From Candidatus Dormiibacter inghamiae (GTDB lineage Bacteria > Chloroflexota > Dormibacteria > Dormibacterales > Dormibacteraceae): DNA of 64,000 nt. The stretch covers positions 62,001-126,000 of the forward strand of contig JAEKNQ010000019.1 of assembly GCA_016464825.1 (NCBI GenBank), in the 5' to 3' direction. Position 1 is the stretch's first letter. The number at the start of each line of letters is the position of its first letter. Made by a program: the position numbers and the translations under genes. This document shows, piece by piece, positions 16,750 to 25,076 of the stretch. Under the pieces are notes generated by a model. That model ran no database searches. It had not been told where the DNA came from and saw only the letters and a list, made by a program, of their open reading frames with translations.

Positions 16750-17523
16750 ATGCATCAGTACGAGGACTACCACGGGAAGACTCTCGTCGACAGCGAGGGT
16801 GAGAAAGTCGGCACCGTCTCGCAGCTCTACGAAGACACCGACACAGGGGCGCCTGAGTGGGTCTTGGTCAAGACCGGCTTGCTCGGGACCAGCGAGACGT
16901 TCGTGCCAGTTGCCAACGCAACCTCCGAGGGAGACCAGCTGCGCGTTCCCTACGCCAAGAGCCAGATAAAGGACGCGCCCAACGTGGAGGCTTCTGGTGA
17001 GCTCTCGACCCAGGATGAGGACAGGCTCTACCAGCACTACGGTCTGAACCGTTCCACCACCCGTTCAGGCAGCGGTCTGCCGGCCGGGGGCGGTGCATCC
17101 GGGGAGGGCTACGTGAGGCCACCGTCGGGGCTGGAGCGGCGTTCGATGCAACTGCGTGAGGAGGAGCTGCAGGCGCGCAAGCAGCGGGTCCAAACAGGTG
17201 AAGTCCGGTTGGGCAAGGACGTCGTGACCGAGCAGCGGCAGATGGACGTCCCGGTAACGCGGGAAGAGGTCTTCATCGAGAGGAAGCCGGGGGAGGGACG
17301 GCCCGCCGAGGGCGGCGAGATCGGCAAGGACGAGACGGTCTCCGTCCCGGTCAGCGAGGAGCAGGTCCAGGTTGAAAAGCAGGCCAAAGTGCGGGAGGAA
17401 GTCTCCCTGGGCAAGCAGGAGGTACAGGGGACCAAGCGCGTTGAGGGCGATGTGAAACGGGAGGAAGCTCGCATCGACACCGAGGGCTCGCCCGGAATTC
17501 GCGACCAGAAAAAGAACCTGTGA
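16750..17523 (+). CDS. PRC-barrel plus DUF2382 stress protein 3
   Basis: The product is 257 aa from ATG 16750, with a perfect AAGGAGG (16737-16743) upstream. Residues 1-75 form a PRC-barrel (YHGKTLVDSEGEKVGTVSQL, then PEWVLVKTGLLG). Residues about 125-245 form DUF2382 (MQLREEELQARKQRVQTGEV, VTEQRQMDVPVTREEVFIER, KVREEVSLGKQEVQGTKRVE). A Gly/Ser-rich linker joins the two domains. This PRC+DUF2382 architecture is the standard one for the family, and the two shorter upstream proteins look like derivatives lacking the barrel. It likely interacts with RNA, membrane or protein surfaces under stress, but the function remains unproven. Confidence 0.9.
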   Translation: MHQYEDYHGKTLVDSEGEKVGTVSQLYEDTDTGAPEWVLVKTGLLGTSETFVPVANATSEGDQLRVPYAKSQIKDAPNVEASGELSTQDEDRLYQHYGLNRSTTRSGSGLPAGGGASGEGYVRPPSGLERRSMQLREEELQARKQRVQTGEVRLGKDVVTEQRQMDVPVTREEVFIERKPGEGRPAEGGEIGKDETVSVPVSEEQVQVEKQAKVREEVSLGKQEVQGTKRVEGDVKREEARIDTEGSPGIRDQKKNL

Positions 17524-17635
17524 TCATCGCTTTCTCGGGGGGCCGGACTCAGGTCCAGCCCCCCATGCTCAGAGCGGTTCGCCCCGCGAGCGCGAGCCGG
17601 CTCCGGAAGGCCAAGCAGGTGGAGGAGATTCAGTA

Positions 17636-17893
17636 ATGCATTTGATCCTTTTCCTGATCGTCGGGGGGATTGCCGGCGTGATCGCGGGCAAAATCATGAG
17701 CGGCCACGGTTACGGCATCGTCGTGGACGTCATCCTCGGCATCGTCGGCGGCTTGGTGGGCGGTTGGCTGGTGTCCACCTTCCTCGGGATCCAAACGACA
17801 GGGCTGATCGCGTCTTTCATTGTCGCTCTGATCGGTGCCTGCATCCTGGTGGCGATCGTCCACCTGATTAAGCGGGAGCCAATTCGCTCCTAG
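17636..17893 (+). CDS. GlsB/YeaQ/YmgE family small membrane protein
   Basis: The product is 85 aa with three membrane segments. The family-typical glycine pattern is present: GGIAGVIAGKIMSGHGYGIV (about 10-29), then ILGIVGGLVGGWLVSTFLGI. Members are stress-induced inner-membrane proteins (often called transglycosylase-associated), thought to stabilise the envelope under acid or cell-wall stress. GGAGG (17617-17621) lies about 14 bases before ATG 17636. It is the last gene of the rightward block and is followed by a strong hairpin. Confidence 0.92.
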   Translation: MHLILFLIVGGIAGVIAGKIMSGHGYGIVVDVILGIVGGLVGGWLVSTFLGIQTTGLIASFIVALIGACILVAIVHLIKREPIRS

Positions 17894-17954
17894 CTCCTAG
17901 CAGGGTGTACTTGGTGACCTGCAGAAAAGGGGACAACAAAACAACAGTTTGAGG

Positions 17955-17989
17955 GCAAGGCCGACCGCATATCGGTCGGTCGGCCTTGC
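17955..17989. terminator. Bidirectional hairpin terminator
   Basis: A perfect 13-bp stem, GCAAGGCCGACCG (17955-17967) pairing with CGGTCGGCCTTGC (17977-17989), encloses a 9-base loop. It sits between the convergent genes ending at 17893 and 18020, and can serve both strands. The flanks are not strongly T-rich. Confidence 0.75.
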
Positions 17990-18019
17990 GCTTCGCTTAC
18001 CGCTCGCGACCCTTACGAC

Positions 18020-18646
18020 TTACTGCTGAAGGCTGGACTTGGTACTCTCGGCCGCTTCGCTCGCCTTGCTCTTCGCGGTATCGGTGAGTTCGCTGACATG
18101 CTGGCCCCCGCTCTCCTGAGCAGTCTGCTTGGCGCTTTGGGCCACCTCCTGGGCCACCTGTTGGCCGCGGCTCAGAGCTTCCTGGGCAGTCTCTTTGGCC
18201 TTGGCCTTGACGGTGTCGGCCGCCTGCCCCAGCTTTTCGTCCTCCATTCTGGTGGACGGAAGCAGCAGCCCGACTAGGAATCCGGCGGCAGCGGCGCCGA
18301 TGGCCAGACCCAACGGGTTCTCCTGGGCCATCCCCTTCGCCCGCTGGGCATGGCGCTTCAGGTCCTCCGGGCTCGGCGCCCGCTCGGTGCCACGGGAGAT
18401 CAGGCCCTTGACCTTGCCCGTCGCCTGCTGTGCCTGCTGCTTGACGTCCTCCCCGCTTGGCACCTGCTCACTGCCCCCGGAAACCAGGTCCTTGACCTTG
18501 CCCTTCACTTTGTCCTTCTTCTCGGCGATCGTGTCGCCGAGCCTCGACTTGACGTCGGCCTTGTAGGTGAGAGCGTCCACTCGCTCGCCCATGCGAGCAC
18601 GCGTCTCCTCGATCTCACGCTCTATTGCTTCCGGCTCTTTGCCCAT
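18020..18646 (-). CDS. DUF3618 domain protein
   Basis: The product is 208 aa. The N-terminal DUF3618 (IEREIEETRARMGERVDALT, about 8-27) is followed by Lys/Gln/Ala-rich helical repeats (KQQAQQATGKVKGLISRG, KRHAQRAKGMAQENP). One membrane segment, LGLAIGAAAAGFLVGLLLPS (about 112-131), precedes a long LEA-like amphipathic C-terminus (TVKAKAKETAQEALSRGQQ, AKQTAQESGGQ). The composition resembles desiccation-protective LEA proteins anchored to the membrane. It overlaps the preceding holin-like gene by 25 bases, so the two are co-translated. It is the last gene of the leftward block. The role in envelope stress is inferred. Confidence 0.85.
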   Translation of the reverse strand: MGKEPEAIEREIEETRARMGERVDALTYKADVKSRLGDTIAEKKDKVKGKVKDLVSGGSEQVPSGEDVKQQAQQATGKVKGLISRGTERAPSPEDLKRHAQRAKGMAQENPLGLAIGAAAAGFLVGLLLPSTRMEDEKLGQAADTVKAKAKETAQEALSRGQQVAQEVAQSAKQTAQESGGQHVSELTDTAKSKASEAAESTKSSLQQ

Positions 18647-19032
18647 TCGATGTCCTCCTTGATGGTCTGTTGAGTCCTTTGGGGGGTCGGCGGCATGCTT
18701 TCCTTCAGCTGCCGACGACCTATCAGGGCCAGCACGCCTGCGATCATCCCGTAGACGACGGCCACGATCAGGGCGGCGAGCCAGACTGGCATCGCCAGCG
18801 CTAAAGCGGCAATGAAGCAGGCGGTGAGCGCGCCCAGGGCGTACAGGGCGACGATGCCGGCGCCTCCCAACTGGCCGAGACCGAGTCCGGCCTTCTTGCC
18901 CTTTTGTGTCATCTCCGCCTTGGCCAGCTCGAGCTCCTGCCGGACCAGCGTGCTGGTCTCTTCGGCGAGCTGCTTCACCAGGTCGCCAAGCGGTGCCTGG
19001 CGAAGCTCAGGGTCCCTGGGGATTTGCGCCAT
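18622..19032 (-). CDS. Phage-holin-like superfamily III (DUF1469) membrane protein
   Basis: The product is 136 aa. An N-terminal amphipathic helix (LGDLVKQLAEETSTLVRQEL, about 15-34, then ELAKAEMTQKGKKAG) is followed by two membrane segments (about 52-76 and 80-102), the typical arrangement of the actinobacterial putative holin-like family PF07332. The name reflects similarity only; there is no phage context. Members often sit beside DUF3618 genes, as here. The start ATG 19032 lies 3 bases after the stop of the upstream gene (19036), showing tight coupling. Confidence 0.85.
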   Translation of the reverse strand: MAQIPRDPELRQAPLGDLVKQLAEETSTLVRQELELAKAEMTQKGKKAGLGLGQLGGAGIVALYALGALTACFIAALALAMPVWLAALIVAVVYGMIAGVLALIGRRQLKESMPPTPQRTQQTIKEDIEWAKSRKQ

Positions 19033-19035
19033 GGC

Positions 19036-19593
19036 TCAGGTCCGAGTCGGGGGAAGGGCCACAGAGCCGCCCGTTGGCGGCTCGCTGAGCCCGGCTTCGG
19101 TGGCCAGTTCGTCGGAACCGCCGGGTTCGGGTGAGGGCTTGCCTTGCTGGTAGCGCCGCTGGCTGGAAGTCTTCAGAAAACGGGCTGCCGCAACGCCCAC
19201 CGCTAACCCAGCGGTCGCCACTATCAGGGGCTGCTGCCGGGCGTAGTTCTCGAGGTCGCCCAGAATCCGGTCAGCGTCCGACTCGCGCAGGTAGCCGCCA
19301 AGCTGCTCTACCCGCTGCGCCAGCTGGTCGGCCGCTTTGGCCGGCAACTCGTAGCCCTGGCCGCTCAGGTGTTCGCCCGCTTTCCGCATCGCCTGGCCGA
19401 TCGAGTCGACCTGGTGGCCTGCCTGAGTGGAGCGAGTATTGACCTGCTCGCGCATCTTCTCCCGCGCCGAGCCGGAGGCCACCTGAAGCTGTTCCTTGGC
19501 CGAGCTCGTCACCTGCAGGGCCTGCTCCTTTGCTTGCTGCGCTTTCTCTTGAACTGCCTTCTGCGGGGCTCCGCTTGTAGATTCCTCGGTCAA
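19036..19593 (-). CDS. Helical membrane-anchored stress protein
   Basis: The product is 185 aa. The first 60 residues are Gln/Lys/Ala-rich helix (VQEKAQQAKEQALQVTSSAK). Residues 65-110 (QVDSIGQAMRKAGEHLSGQG, then VEQLGGYLRESDADRILGDL) match a pattern seen in proteins adjacent to DUF3618/holin-like genes. One membrane segment (about 123-139, PLIVATAGLAVGVAAARFL) and a Pro/Ser-rich tail follow. No named domain is recognised. Together with the next two genes it forms a co-translated trio. Confidence 0.75.
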   Translation of the reverse strand: MTEESTSGAPQKAVQEKAQQAKEQALQVTSSAKEQLQVASGSAREKMREQVNTRSTQAGHQVDSIGQAMRKAGEHLSGQGYELPAKAADQLAQRVEQLGGYLRESDADRILGDLENYARQQPLIVATAGLAVGVAAARFLKTSSQRRYQQGKPSPEPGGSDELATEAGLSEPPTGGSVALPPTRT

Positions 19594-19702
19594 GGTTGTT
19601 TCCTCCTCACTGACTCAAGAAGCCGAGAGACATTCGTGCGCTGCCAGTCGGGCCCGACCTCGCCGCCTGGGCAGCCTGGTTTCCTTCGCTCGCCAGCGAC
19701 CA

Positions 19703-20332
19703 TCAAGCGCTGAAGCGAGCATCTCGGTCAATCCTCTTGTGGTAGTGGCCGCCCAGCCTGCCGCCAAGCCCGGACGCGATCAGCATCACGAGTAAGGTCG
19801 CCACCAGCGAAAGCAGACCAGCCGTCGTCAGCGCACTCAGATTGACGTTGAGATGAAGTTGACTTGCCACGTTGAACTGGCTTCCGAGGACGGCGCCGAG
19901 GATTCCGAAAATGATGACGATCAGGACCGTCCAGACCACTACACCCAGCCCGTTCTTCATGCCGTCGTATCGGGCCAGCCGACCCGCGGTGTAGCCGCCG
20001 ATGAAGTAGGCCAAGACCAGCGTGAGGATGGAACCGACCAGCGCTCCGATTCCAAGTTGTTGCGTCGCGCCGGAGACCGAACCGCCTACCTTTGGCACCT
20101 GCGCTCCGAGCTGGTAGCCAACCGAGCCGACTATGGCCGCGACGATGCCGAGCAGAACTGTCAGGAAGAAGATCGCCACGGCGAACCCGAGGAAAGTTGC
20201 GACCCAGTCGAAACCTCCATAACGGTCGCGGAGCCTGTTCCCACGCTCCCTCCGTTTCAGCTCAACTGACTCTGCGCCTCGCCCCACTTCGGGTGCGACG
20301 GGCGGATCCTCGTCGGCATAGCGTCTAGACAT
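19703..20332 (-). CDS. Polytopic membrane protein of stress block
   Basis: The product is 209 aa from ATG 20332, chosen because GGAGGAG lies 7-13 bases upstream; an in-frame GTG at 20347 lies inside that ribosome site. A charged cytoplasmic N-terminus (1-42) precedes four membrane segments: WVATFLGFAVAIFFLTVLLG, LGIGALVGSILTLVLAYFIG, LGVVVWTVLIVIIFGILGAV and LSLVATLLVMLIASGLGGRL. The motif GGYTAGRLARYDGMKNGLGV resembles TIGR04086/YrzE-like small membrane proteins. The function is unknown. It lies 109 bases upstream of the helical protein gene. Confidence 0.75.
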   Translation of the reverse strand: MSRRYADEDPPVAPEVGRGAESVELKRRERGNRLRDRYGGFDWVATFLGFAVAIFFLTVLLGIVAAIVGSVGYQLGAQVPKVGGSVSGATQQLGIGALVGSILTLVLAYFIGGYTAGRLARYDGMKNGLGVVVWTVLIVIIFGILGAVLGSQFNVASQLHLNVNLSALTTAGLLSLVATLLVMLIASGLGGRLGGHYHKRIDRDARFSA

Positions 20333-20501
20333 CTCCGTCTCCTCCACTAGAGTTCGAGCGACTCCTTCAAGTCACGAGCCTCAACGCGTAGATAGATGCG
20401 AGAAGCGGCTGATCGGTTTCAAAGTTCCGGCTGCCGCGGTTTCTGCTGAGCACCAATCAGCTGCCTTCCAGTCCAGACGCCTGCCGCGGCAGCCACCGCC
20501 G

Positions 20502-21065
20502 TCAGCGCCCCGGCAGTGGCAGAACCTGAAGAGGCCCGTTCAAGAGCAGCAACAGGCCCGCGGCACCCAAGCCGCCCCCGACGTACGCGAGCAGCGCCAT
20601 TCTGGCGACGATGGCAATCGAGACGAGCACGATTCCAATCTGGAACGCGCCCTCCGCCAGTTGATAGCTTCGGTGCGTGGCGTGGGCAGCGTCCCGCTCG
20701 TGTTGGTAGTCCTGGGCCTTCTGCAGCAGTCCGGGCAGCCGGGCGCCGCGGGTTTGAGCATCCTTTCGCGCCGCCGCCGCCTGCTGGCTGAGGTTTTGCG
20801 CATCCAGCAGCGCGGAGTCATTGTTGCCTATGCGCTGCTTGATGGAGTCCGCCTGGTACTCGTTGTAGGCATCCGTCGCGAGCTCCTGGTTGAGCAGTAT
20901 CTCTTCCGAAGCCTGGTTGCCGAGCAGGGTAGCGATGGCAAGCAGAGCGGCCAGCGCTCCGACCAGCACCGCCGCCCGATGGGCGAGCCGATTCCGAGAC
21001 TCGGCCGCCTCCTCAACGTGCTCGTGGTCCTCCAGGACCTCGTGAGCATCCCGGTCAACCTCCAA
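20502..21065 (-). CDS. DUF4337-like membrane protein
   Basis: The product is 187 aa, taking TTG 21065 as start because AGGAGG lies 9 bases upstream; TTG 21089 would add eight residues. An acidic N-terminus (DAHEVLEDHEHVEEAAESRN) is followed by one membrane segment (RAAVLVGALAALLAIATLLG), a soluble helical domain with NQELATDAYNEYQADSIKQR (about 58-77), and two C-terminal membrane segments. The WEYYQAKS-like block and overall topology match DUF4337. It is probably an inner-membrane protein with a periplasmic or cytosolic coiled domain; its role is unknown. It belongs to the leftward stress block. Confidence 0.75.
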   Translation of the reverse strand: MEVDRDAHEVLEDHEHVEEAAESRNRLAHRAAVLVGALAALLAIATLLGNQASEEILLNQELATDAYNEYQADSIKQRIGNNDSALLDAQNLSQQAAAARKDAQTRGARLPGLLQKAQDYQHERDAAHATHRSYQLAEGAFQIGIVLVSIAIVARMALLAYVGGGLGAAGLLLLLNGPLQVLPLPGR

Positions 21066-21161
21066 GCTTCTAGACCTCCTGCCGGCCAATCATGAGAACT
21101 GGCTTCACTGCTCAGCCAGTGAGGAACCCGTGTGGTCGCGGCAATGGGGGGCCAGCCGCGT

Positions 21162-21482
21162 TCACAACGACTGGTCCAAAGCGGGTCCTGCTTCTGGCTG
21201 TACTGACCGATCGCGACTCAGGCTCGTCCTTTCTCGAATGGGCGTCACCAAGCCACCGGCGGTGGTGGTGAGCCGCTCACTCAGCCGCTGCAGCTGCTGG
21301 CGCGCGGGATCGAAGGACAACAGGACACTGCCCAGAGCAATCCCGAGTCCGAGCCCCATGCCGAACATGCCCACCAGCGGCCAGGGGCTCGCCGGGGGGC
21401 TGGGTAGGGGGGTCGGCTGAGCGTGCCAGGGCAGTATCACCGCATCTCGAAAGCGATCCCGGATAATCGGCAATCCCAGCAT
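21162..21482 (-). CDS. Small single-pass membrane protein
   Basis: The product is 106 aa. The start ATG 21482 is preceded by AGGAGGAG (21488-21495 on the plus strand as CTCCTCCT), so translation is likely. One membrane segment (PLVGMFGMGLGLGIALGSVL, about 35-54) is followed by a cytoplasmic helix (FDPARQQLQRLSERLTTTAG). There is no family match. By position it is the first gene of the leftward stress block. Confidence 0.65.
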   Translation of the reverse strand: MLGLPIIRDRFRDAVILPWHAQPTPLPSPPASPWPLVGMFGMGLGLGIALGSVLLSFDPARQQLQRLSERLTTTAGGLVTPIRERTSLSRDRSVQPEAGPALDQSL

Positions 21483-21895
21483 GGTTATCTCCTCCTACTA
21501 GTCGTCAACTCGGCAGCCCAGCCGCAAACGCTGACTCTTGGTTCAGCGGCTCTCATTTCACGACGGCGGAGCCCTTGTCCAGAGAGATGCCTGTACCGAC
21601 CCGGAAAGTTTCACCTCAATTTCCTCGATCGAGGCCTCCGTAGCACCAACTCACGTACGGTCGGTGAGCCGGGCAATCTCAGAGCGAAGGGCGGGCCTGC
21701 GCGATCACCCGGCCCTTCGCATCCAACGCGCAATACCGCAACGCCAGAAGACTGCTCGTCTTCCGAGTCAAGCCGCTCTCGGGGCTATCGGCAGGTGGGC
21801 GACTTCACCGGCTCGGGAGTCGCCACAGCTCTCAGCCCGTCAGAGGCTATGTACTACAGGATAACCTTCAACACCGAAATCTCAATCCCCACAGG
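21483..21895. other. Intergenic stretch, nothing recognised
   Basis: This likely contains the promoter of the leftward stress block near 21490-21560. The plus-strand open frames that cross it show no family resemblance and no ribosome site. Confidence 0.35.
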
Positions 21896-22324
21896 TCACG
21901 ACGTGGGCGAGGTGGTTTGGCCTGAGACGTTGACCAACCAAGGGACGCCGAATTTATCTGTGAACATACCGAACATATCGCCCCAGGGAGCCTTTTCGAG
22001 CGGCTCTGAAATGGTGCCGCCGGCGGCTAGCTTGTCGAAGTAGCCACGAAGTTCGGCCTCATTGTCGCCGCTGAGCGACATGCTGAAGTTGGTACCAGGC
22101 TTGTACTCCATCCTGTCGGGCGTATCGGCAGCCATAAACGTCATGCCATTGTCAGATTCGAACATTGAATGCATGACCTTGTTATCTTCCCTGGGGTCTT
22201 GCGACGCATTGAATTCTTTGAAGGTACTTATGGTCAGCTTGCCGCCAAAGACCGATTTGTAAAATTCCATAGCTTCGCGCGCTGTGCCTTTGAAGCTGAG
22301 ATAGGGATTGAGTCTGGTTTGCAT
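21896..22324 (-). CDS. VOC-family (PhnB-like) protein
   Basis: The product is 142 aa from ATG 22324 (MQTRLNPYLSF); the longer frame to 22468 adds a sequence with no similarity. Typical PhnB/glyoxalase-like features are present: LSFKGTAREAMEFYKSVFGG (about 9-28), GMTFMAADTP, and PWGDMFGMFTDKFGVPWLVN near the C-terminus. PhnB-type VOC proteins dimerise into metal-site folds, and many are of unknown substrate (the '3-demethylubiquinone methyltransferase-like' label is historical). The nearby bases are less GC-rich than the surroundings, possibly reflecting acquisition. Confidence 0.88.
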   Translation of the reverse strand: MQTRLNPYLSFKGTAREAMEFYKSVFGGKLTISTFKEFNASQDPREDNKVMHSMFESDNGMTFMAADTPDRMEYKPGTNFSMSLSGDNEAELRGYFDKLAAGGTISEPLEKAPWGDMFGMFTDKFGVPWLVNVSGQTTSPTS

Positions 22325-22593
22325 AATACTTCGTACGATAGCACGGTCGCCCTCGGGCGGGGCCGGCAAGACCCCAGGAAGGCCACGAAGCCCCGTATGA
22401 CGCCCCGAACGCATGTCCTCCGCGTACTTGGGGTGCTCTATTCTGCTGGCCCCCAGGTGTTGCTCCATCGTTCAGGACGCGGCAGTGGGTGGGGCCGAGA
22501 ACCGCGCTGAAAAAATGAGCGCTGTCAGTCGGCGAACCGTCTCCCTGCCATGGGGTAGAAGGCGCTGGACAGCGGAGCTAGCGCTGGCGGCCG

Positions 22594-23490
22594 CTATCGA
22601 CCGGAGGTGGCGGTAGCCGTCAACTCGGCGACAGCGGGGATCACCCGCTCGCCGACGATCTCCAGCGGTTCGATGCGCCACACATCCTTCACCGACCCGA
22701 TCACGGTTTCAATGCCCATCCCGGCTAGCCAGTGCAGCCGGCCGACGAGGTCATCGACCTTCTCTCCCCGCTCTCCCACATCGAACTGGAAGATGGCTGT
22801 CTTCTCGATCTCGTCATAGTTGCGGCCCACCGCCTCGCAGTGACCGCGCAGCACTTCCAGCTTATGGGGCAGATCGGGCGTGGGGAACAAGTTGCAGGCG
22901 TCGGCGAAGCGGGCGACAAGGGAAAGCGTCTTCTTCTCGCCGCTGCCTCCGATCATGATTCCGGGGTGCGGCCGGCTGATGCTCTGGGGCGAGTTGAGAG
23001 GCCGGTCCAGCTTGTACTGCTGTCCCTGGTACGGACTCTCATCGCCCCGCCACATCTGGAGGCAGATCTCGAGCGTCTCCTTCAGCTGCTCAAAGCGCTG
23101 GCCGAGAGGCGGGAAGGGCACGCCGAGCCCGCGGCTTTCTTCCTCGTTCCAACCCGCCCCGATGCCGAGCCAGGCTCGGCCGCCCGAGAGCACGTCAAGG
23201 GTGGTCACGGTCTTGGCCAGCAGGCCGGGATGGCGATAGTGGACCCCGGTCACGACTGTCATCAACCTTGCTCTGCTGGTGTTGGCGGCGAGGAAACCGA
23301 GCGTCGTGTACCCCTCCAGCATCTCGTGCTCTGGCGGCCCCAGATGGCCGATCTGGAAGAAGTGATCCATCACCCCGATCGAATCGAAGCCTGCGCTGTC
23401 CGCGGTCTTGGCGATGGTGGCGAGAGTGGAACCGAGTCGCGCGGATCCGTCAGGCCAGGTGAAGTCAGGTATCTGAAGGCCTAGTTTCAT
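22594..23490 (-). CDS. LLM-class F420-dependent oxidoreductase
   Basis: The product is 298 aa, a luciferase-like monooxygenase TIM barrel. Conserved elements are KLGLQIPDFTWP at the N-terminus, AGFDSIGVMDHFFQIG (about 34-49), HYRHPGLLAKTVTTLDVLSG (about 87-106), LGIGAGWNEEESRGLGVPFP (about 111-130) and PGIMIGGSGEKKTL. The GAGW and HP..LAK pattern is that of F420-dependent members (TIGR03560-like). The probable reaction is hydride transfer between F420H2 and an unknown organic substrate. A -10-like TAATCT lies 9 bases before ATG 23490, suggesting a leaderless message. Confidence 0.88.
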   Translation of the reverse strand: MKLGLQIPDFTWPDGSARLGSTLATIAKTADSAGFDSIGVMDHFFQIGHLGPPEHEMLEGYTTLGFLAANTSRARLMTVVTGVHYRHPGLLAKTVTTLDVLSGGRAWLGIGAGWNEEESRGLGVPFPPLGQRFEQLKETLEICLQMWRGDESPYQGQQYKLDRPLNSPQSISRPHPGIMIGGSGEKKTLSLVARFADACNLFPTPDLPHKLEVLRGHCEAVGRNYDEIEKTAIFQFDVGERGEKVDDLVGRLHWLAGMGIETVIGSVKDVWRIEPLEIVGERVIPAVAELTATATSGR

Positions 23491-23680
23491 ACAATTACAA
23501 GATTACGCCATTCGCCGCTTAGTGCCCAAGCCCAACACCTACCGGCCTGACTGACTGCCGGTGCACTCAACCAAAGACCGCTCGGCACTAGGTGCAGCTT
23601 CACTCACCGGGCGGCTCGGCGCCACCAAATTCCGATTCCTTATCGGGATCGAATGCCGCCGGGCCGACTGTTGTGCGAAC

Positions 23681-23708
23681 TTGCTCAATTGGCGCGTGGC
23701 GGTACCAT
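23681..23708 (+). promoter_or_regulatory. Possible promoter of the branched-chain amino-acid transporter
   Basis: TTGCTC (23681-23686) and TACCAT (23703-23708) are separated by 16 bases, 55 bases ahead of the binding-protein start. Both boxes are imperfect. Confidence 0.3.
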
Positions 23709-23762
23709 GTGGCTGACTTCGGCGAGAGCCGCAGACTTAGGCATTAGGAGAATGAGATAGCG

Positions 23763-24971
23763 ATGCGCTCAGGCATTCGAGCGTTGGTGGTGGGGGCGAT
23801 CTTCTTCCTGCTGGCCGCCTGCGGCGGCAGCAGCGGGGGTGGCCAGGCCGACAGCGGCAGCAGCTACAAGGGCAAGGAGCTGAAGCTCGGCGCCATTCTC
23901 TCCCTGACCGGGGCGGGCGCTGTGTACGGCCCGAGCTCAAAGAACGGCGCGGACCTGGCGGTGGAGCAGATCAATAAGTCAGGCGGTGTCAACGGCGCGA
24001 CGATCACCCTCGACACCCAGGACGACGCCTCGGACAAGGCCCAGGCAGCCCAGGCGGCGCAGAAGCTAATCCAGCAGGGCCAGGTTGTCGGTCTGCTCGG
24101 GCCCACGCTTTCCAACTCAGCTGTGGCTGTGCATCCCCTGGCCGAGAACCTGAAGACGCCGATCGTGGCAGTCTCCACCACAGGCATCCACATAGTGCCC
24201 GACTGCAACTATCCGAAGACCGATCCCTGCAAGTACGTCTTCCGTGACTCCCTGGGGGAGGAGGCGGCGATCCCCGCCAACATCAAGGCTCTCGCCGACA
24301 AGACGCATCCGAAGACAGGGGCGCTGCTGGTCGCCAAGGACGACAAGTTCTCAGCTGACGGTGGCGAGATAGTGAAGAAGGCGGCTCCCGCCAACGGCGT
24401 CCAGCTGCTTGGCTCGATCGAATTCTCCAAGGCAGACGCCGATCTGAGCCTGCCGGTGACCAAGGCCGTCCAGCTCAAGCCAGACGTCATCTTCATCACC
24501 TCGCTGGGTGGCATCCCGGCCAAGATCATGATCGAGGCCCGCAAGCAGGGCTTCACAGGCCAGTTCCTGGGCGGCAACGGCTTCAACACGGCAGTCGTCT
24601 CCAAGCAGGCAGGGGACGCGGGTAGGGGCGCTCAGAGCGCGAGCGCCTGGTTCACCGACAACGACTTCAAGTCGAACAAGGAATTCGTCACCGCCTACAA
24701 GACGAAGTACGCCCAGAATCCAGACCAGTTCGCCGCTCAGGGCTACACGGGCGTTCTGATCATGGCCGACGCCGCCAAGCGGGCCAAACTCAGCTTCAGC
24801 AACGTCAGCCAGGATCGCGACAACCTGCGGAACGCCCTGGAGACCGTCAAGATCGACTCCCCCCTAGGCCCCTTCCAGTTCACCAAGAACCATGATGTGA
24901 AGCAGACGATCTGGATCATCCAGATGGATGGAACCGGTGGCTTCAAGCTGGTGCAGAAGATCGCCAGCTAG
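23763..24971 (+). CDS. livJ: Branched-chain amino-acid ABC transporter, substrate-binding lipoprotein
   Basis: The product is 402 aa. The lipoprotein signal VGAIFFLLAACGG has its lipobox cysteine near residue 20, followed by a Gly/Ser linker and a Peripla_BP_6 (LivJ/LivK) fold: LKLGAILSLTGAGAVYGPSS (about 40-59), GADLAVEQINKSGGVNGATI, and VVGLLGPTLSNSAVAVHPLA. It captures leucine/isoleucine/valine or another amide/amino acid outside the membrane. AGGAG at 23746-23750 precedes ATG 23763. It is the first gene of a five-component transporter; a hairpin after it probably raises its expression over the permeases. Confidence 0.92.
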   Translation: MRSGIRALVVGAIFFLLAACGGSSGGGQADSGSSYKGKELKLGAILSLTGAGAVYGPSSKNGADLAVEQINKSGGVNGATITLDTQDDASDKAQAAQAAQKLIQQGQVVGLLGPTLSNSAVAVHPLAENLKTPIVAVSTTGIHIVPDCNYPKTDPCKYVFRDSLGEEAAIPANIKALADKTHPKTGALLVAKDDKFSADGGEIVKKAAPANGVQLLGSIEFSKADADLSLPVTKAVQLKPDVIFITSLGGIPAKIMIEARKQGFTGQFLGGNGFNTAVVSKQAGDAGRGAQSASAWFTDNDFKSNKEFVTAYKTKYAQNPDQFAAQGYTGVLIMADAAKRAKLSFSNVSQDRDNLRNALETVKIDSPLGPFQFTKNHDVKQTIWIIQMDGTGGFKLVQKIAS

Positions 24972-25030
24972 TGGACTGTAACTCCCGGCTGCTCCTGCAC
25001 TTGGTCCACTAGAGCCACTCGCGATAGTAG

Positions 25031-25053
25031 GCCTCCGCCCGCCGGGCGGAGGC
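25031..25053 (+). terminator. Hairpin between binding protein and permease genes
   Basis: A 10-bp perfect stem, GCCTCCGCCC (25031-25040) pairing with GGGCGGAGGC (25044-25053), has a 3-base loop and is followed by TTACTTCT. It may act as a partial terminator or mRNA stabiliser, letting the binding protein be made in excess of the membrane parts. Confidence 0.65.
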
Positions 25054-25076
25054 TTACTTCTCATACTGGAGGCGAC

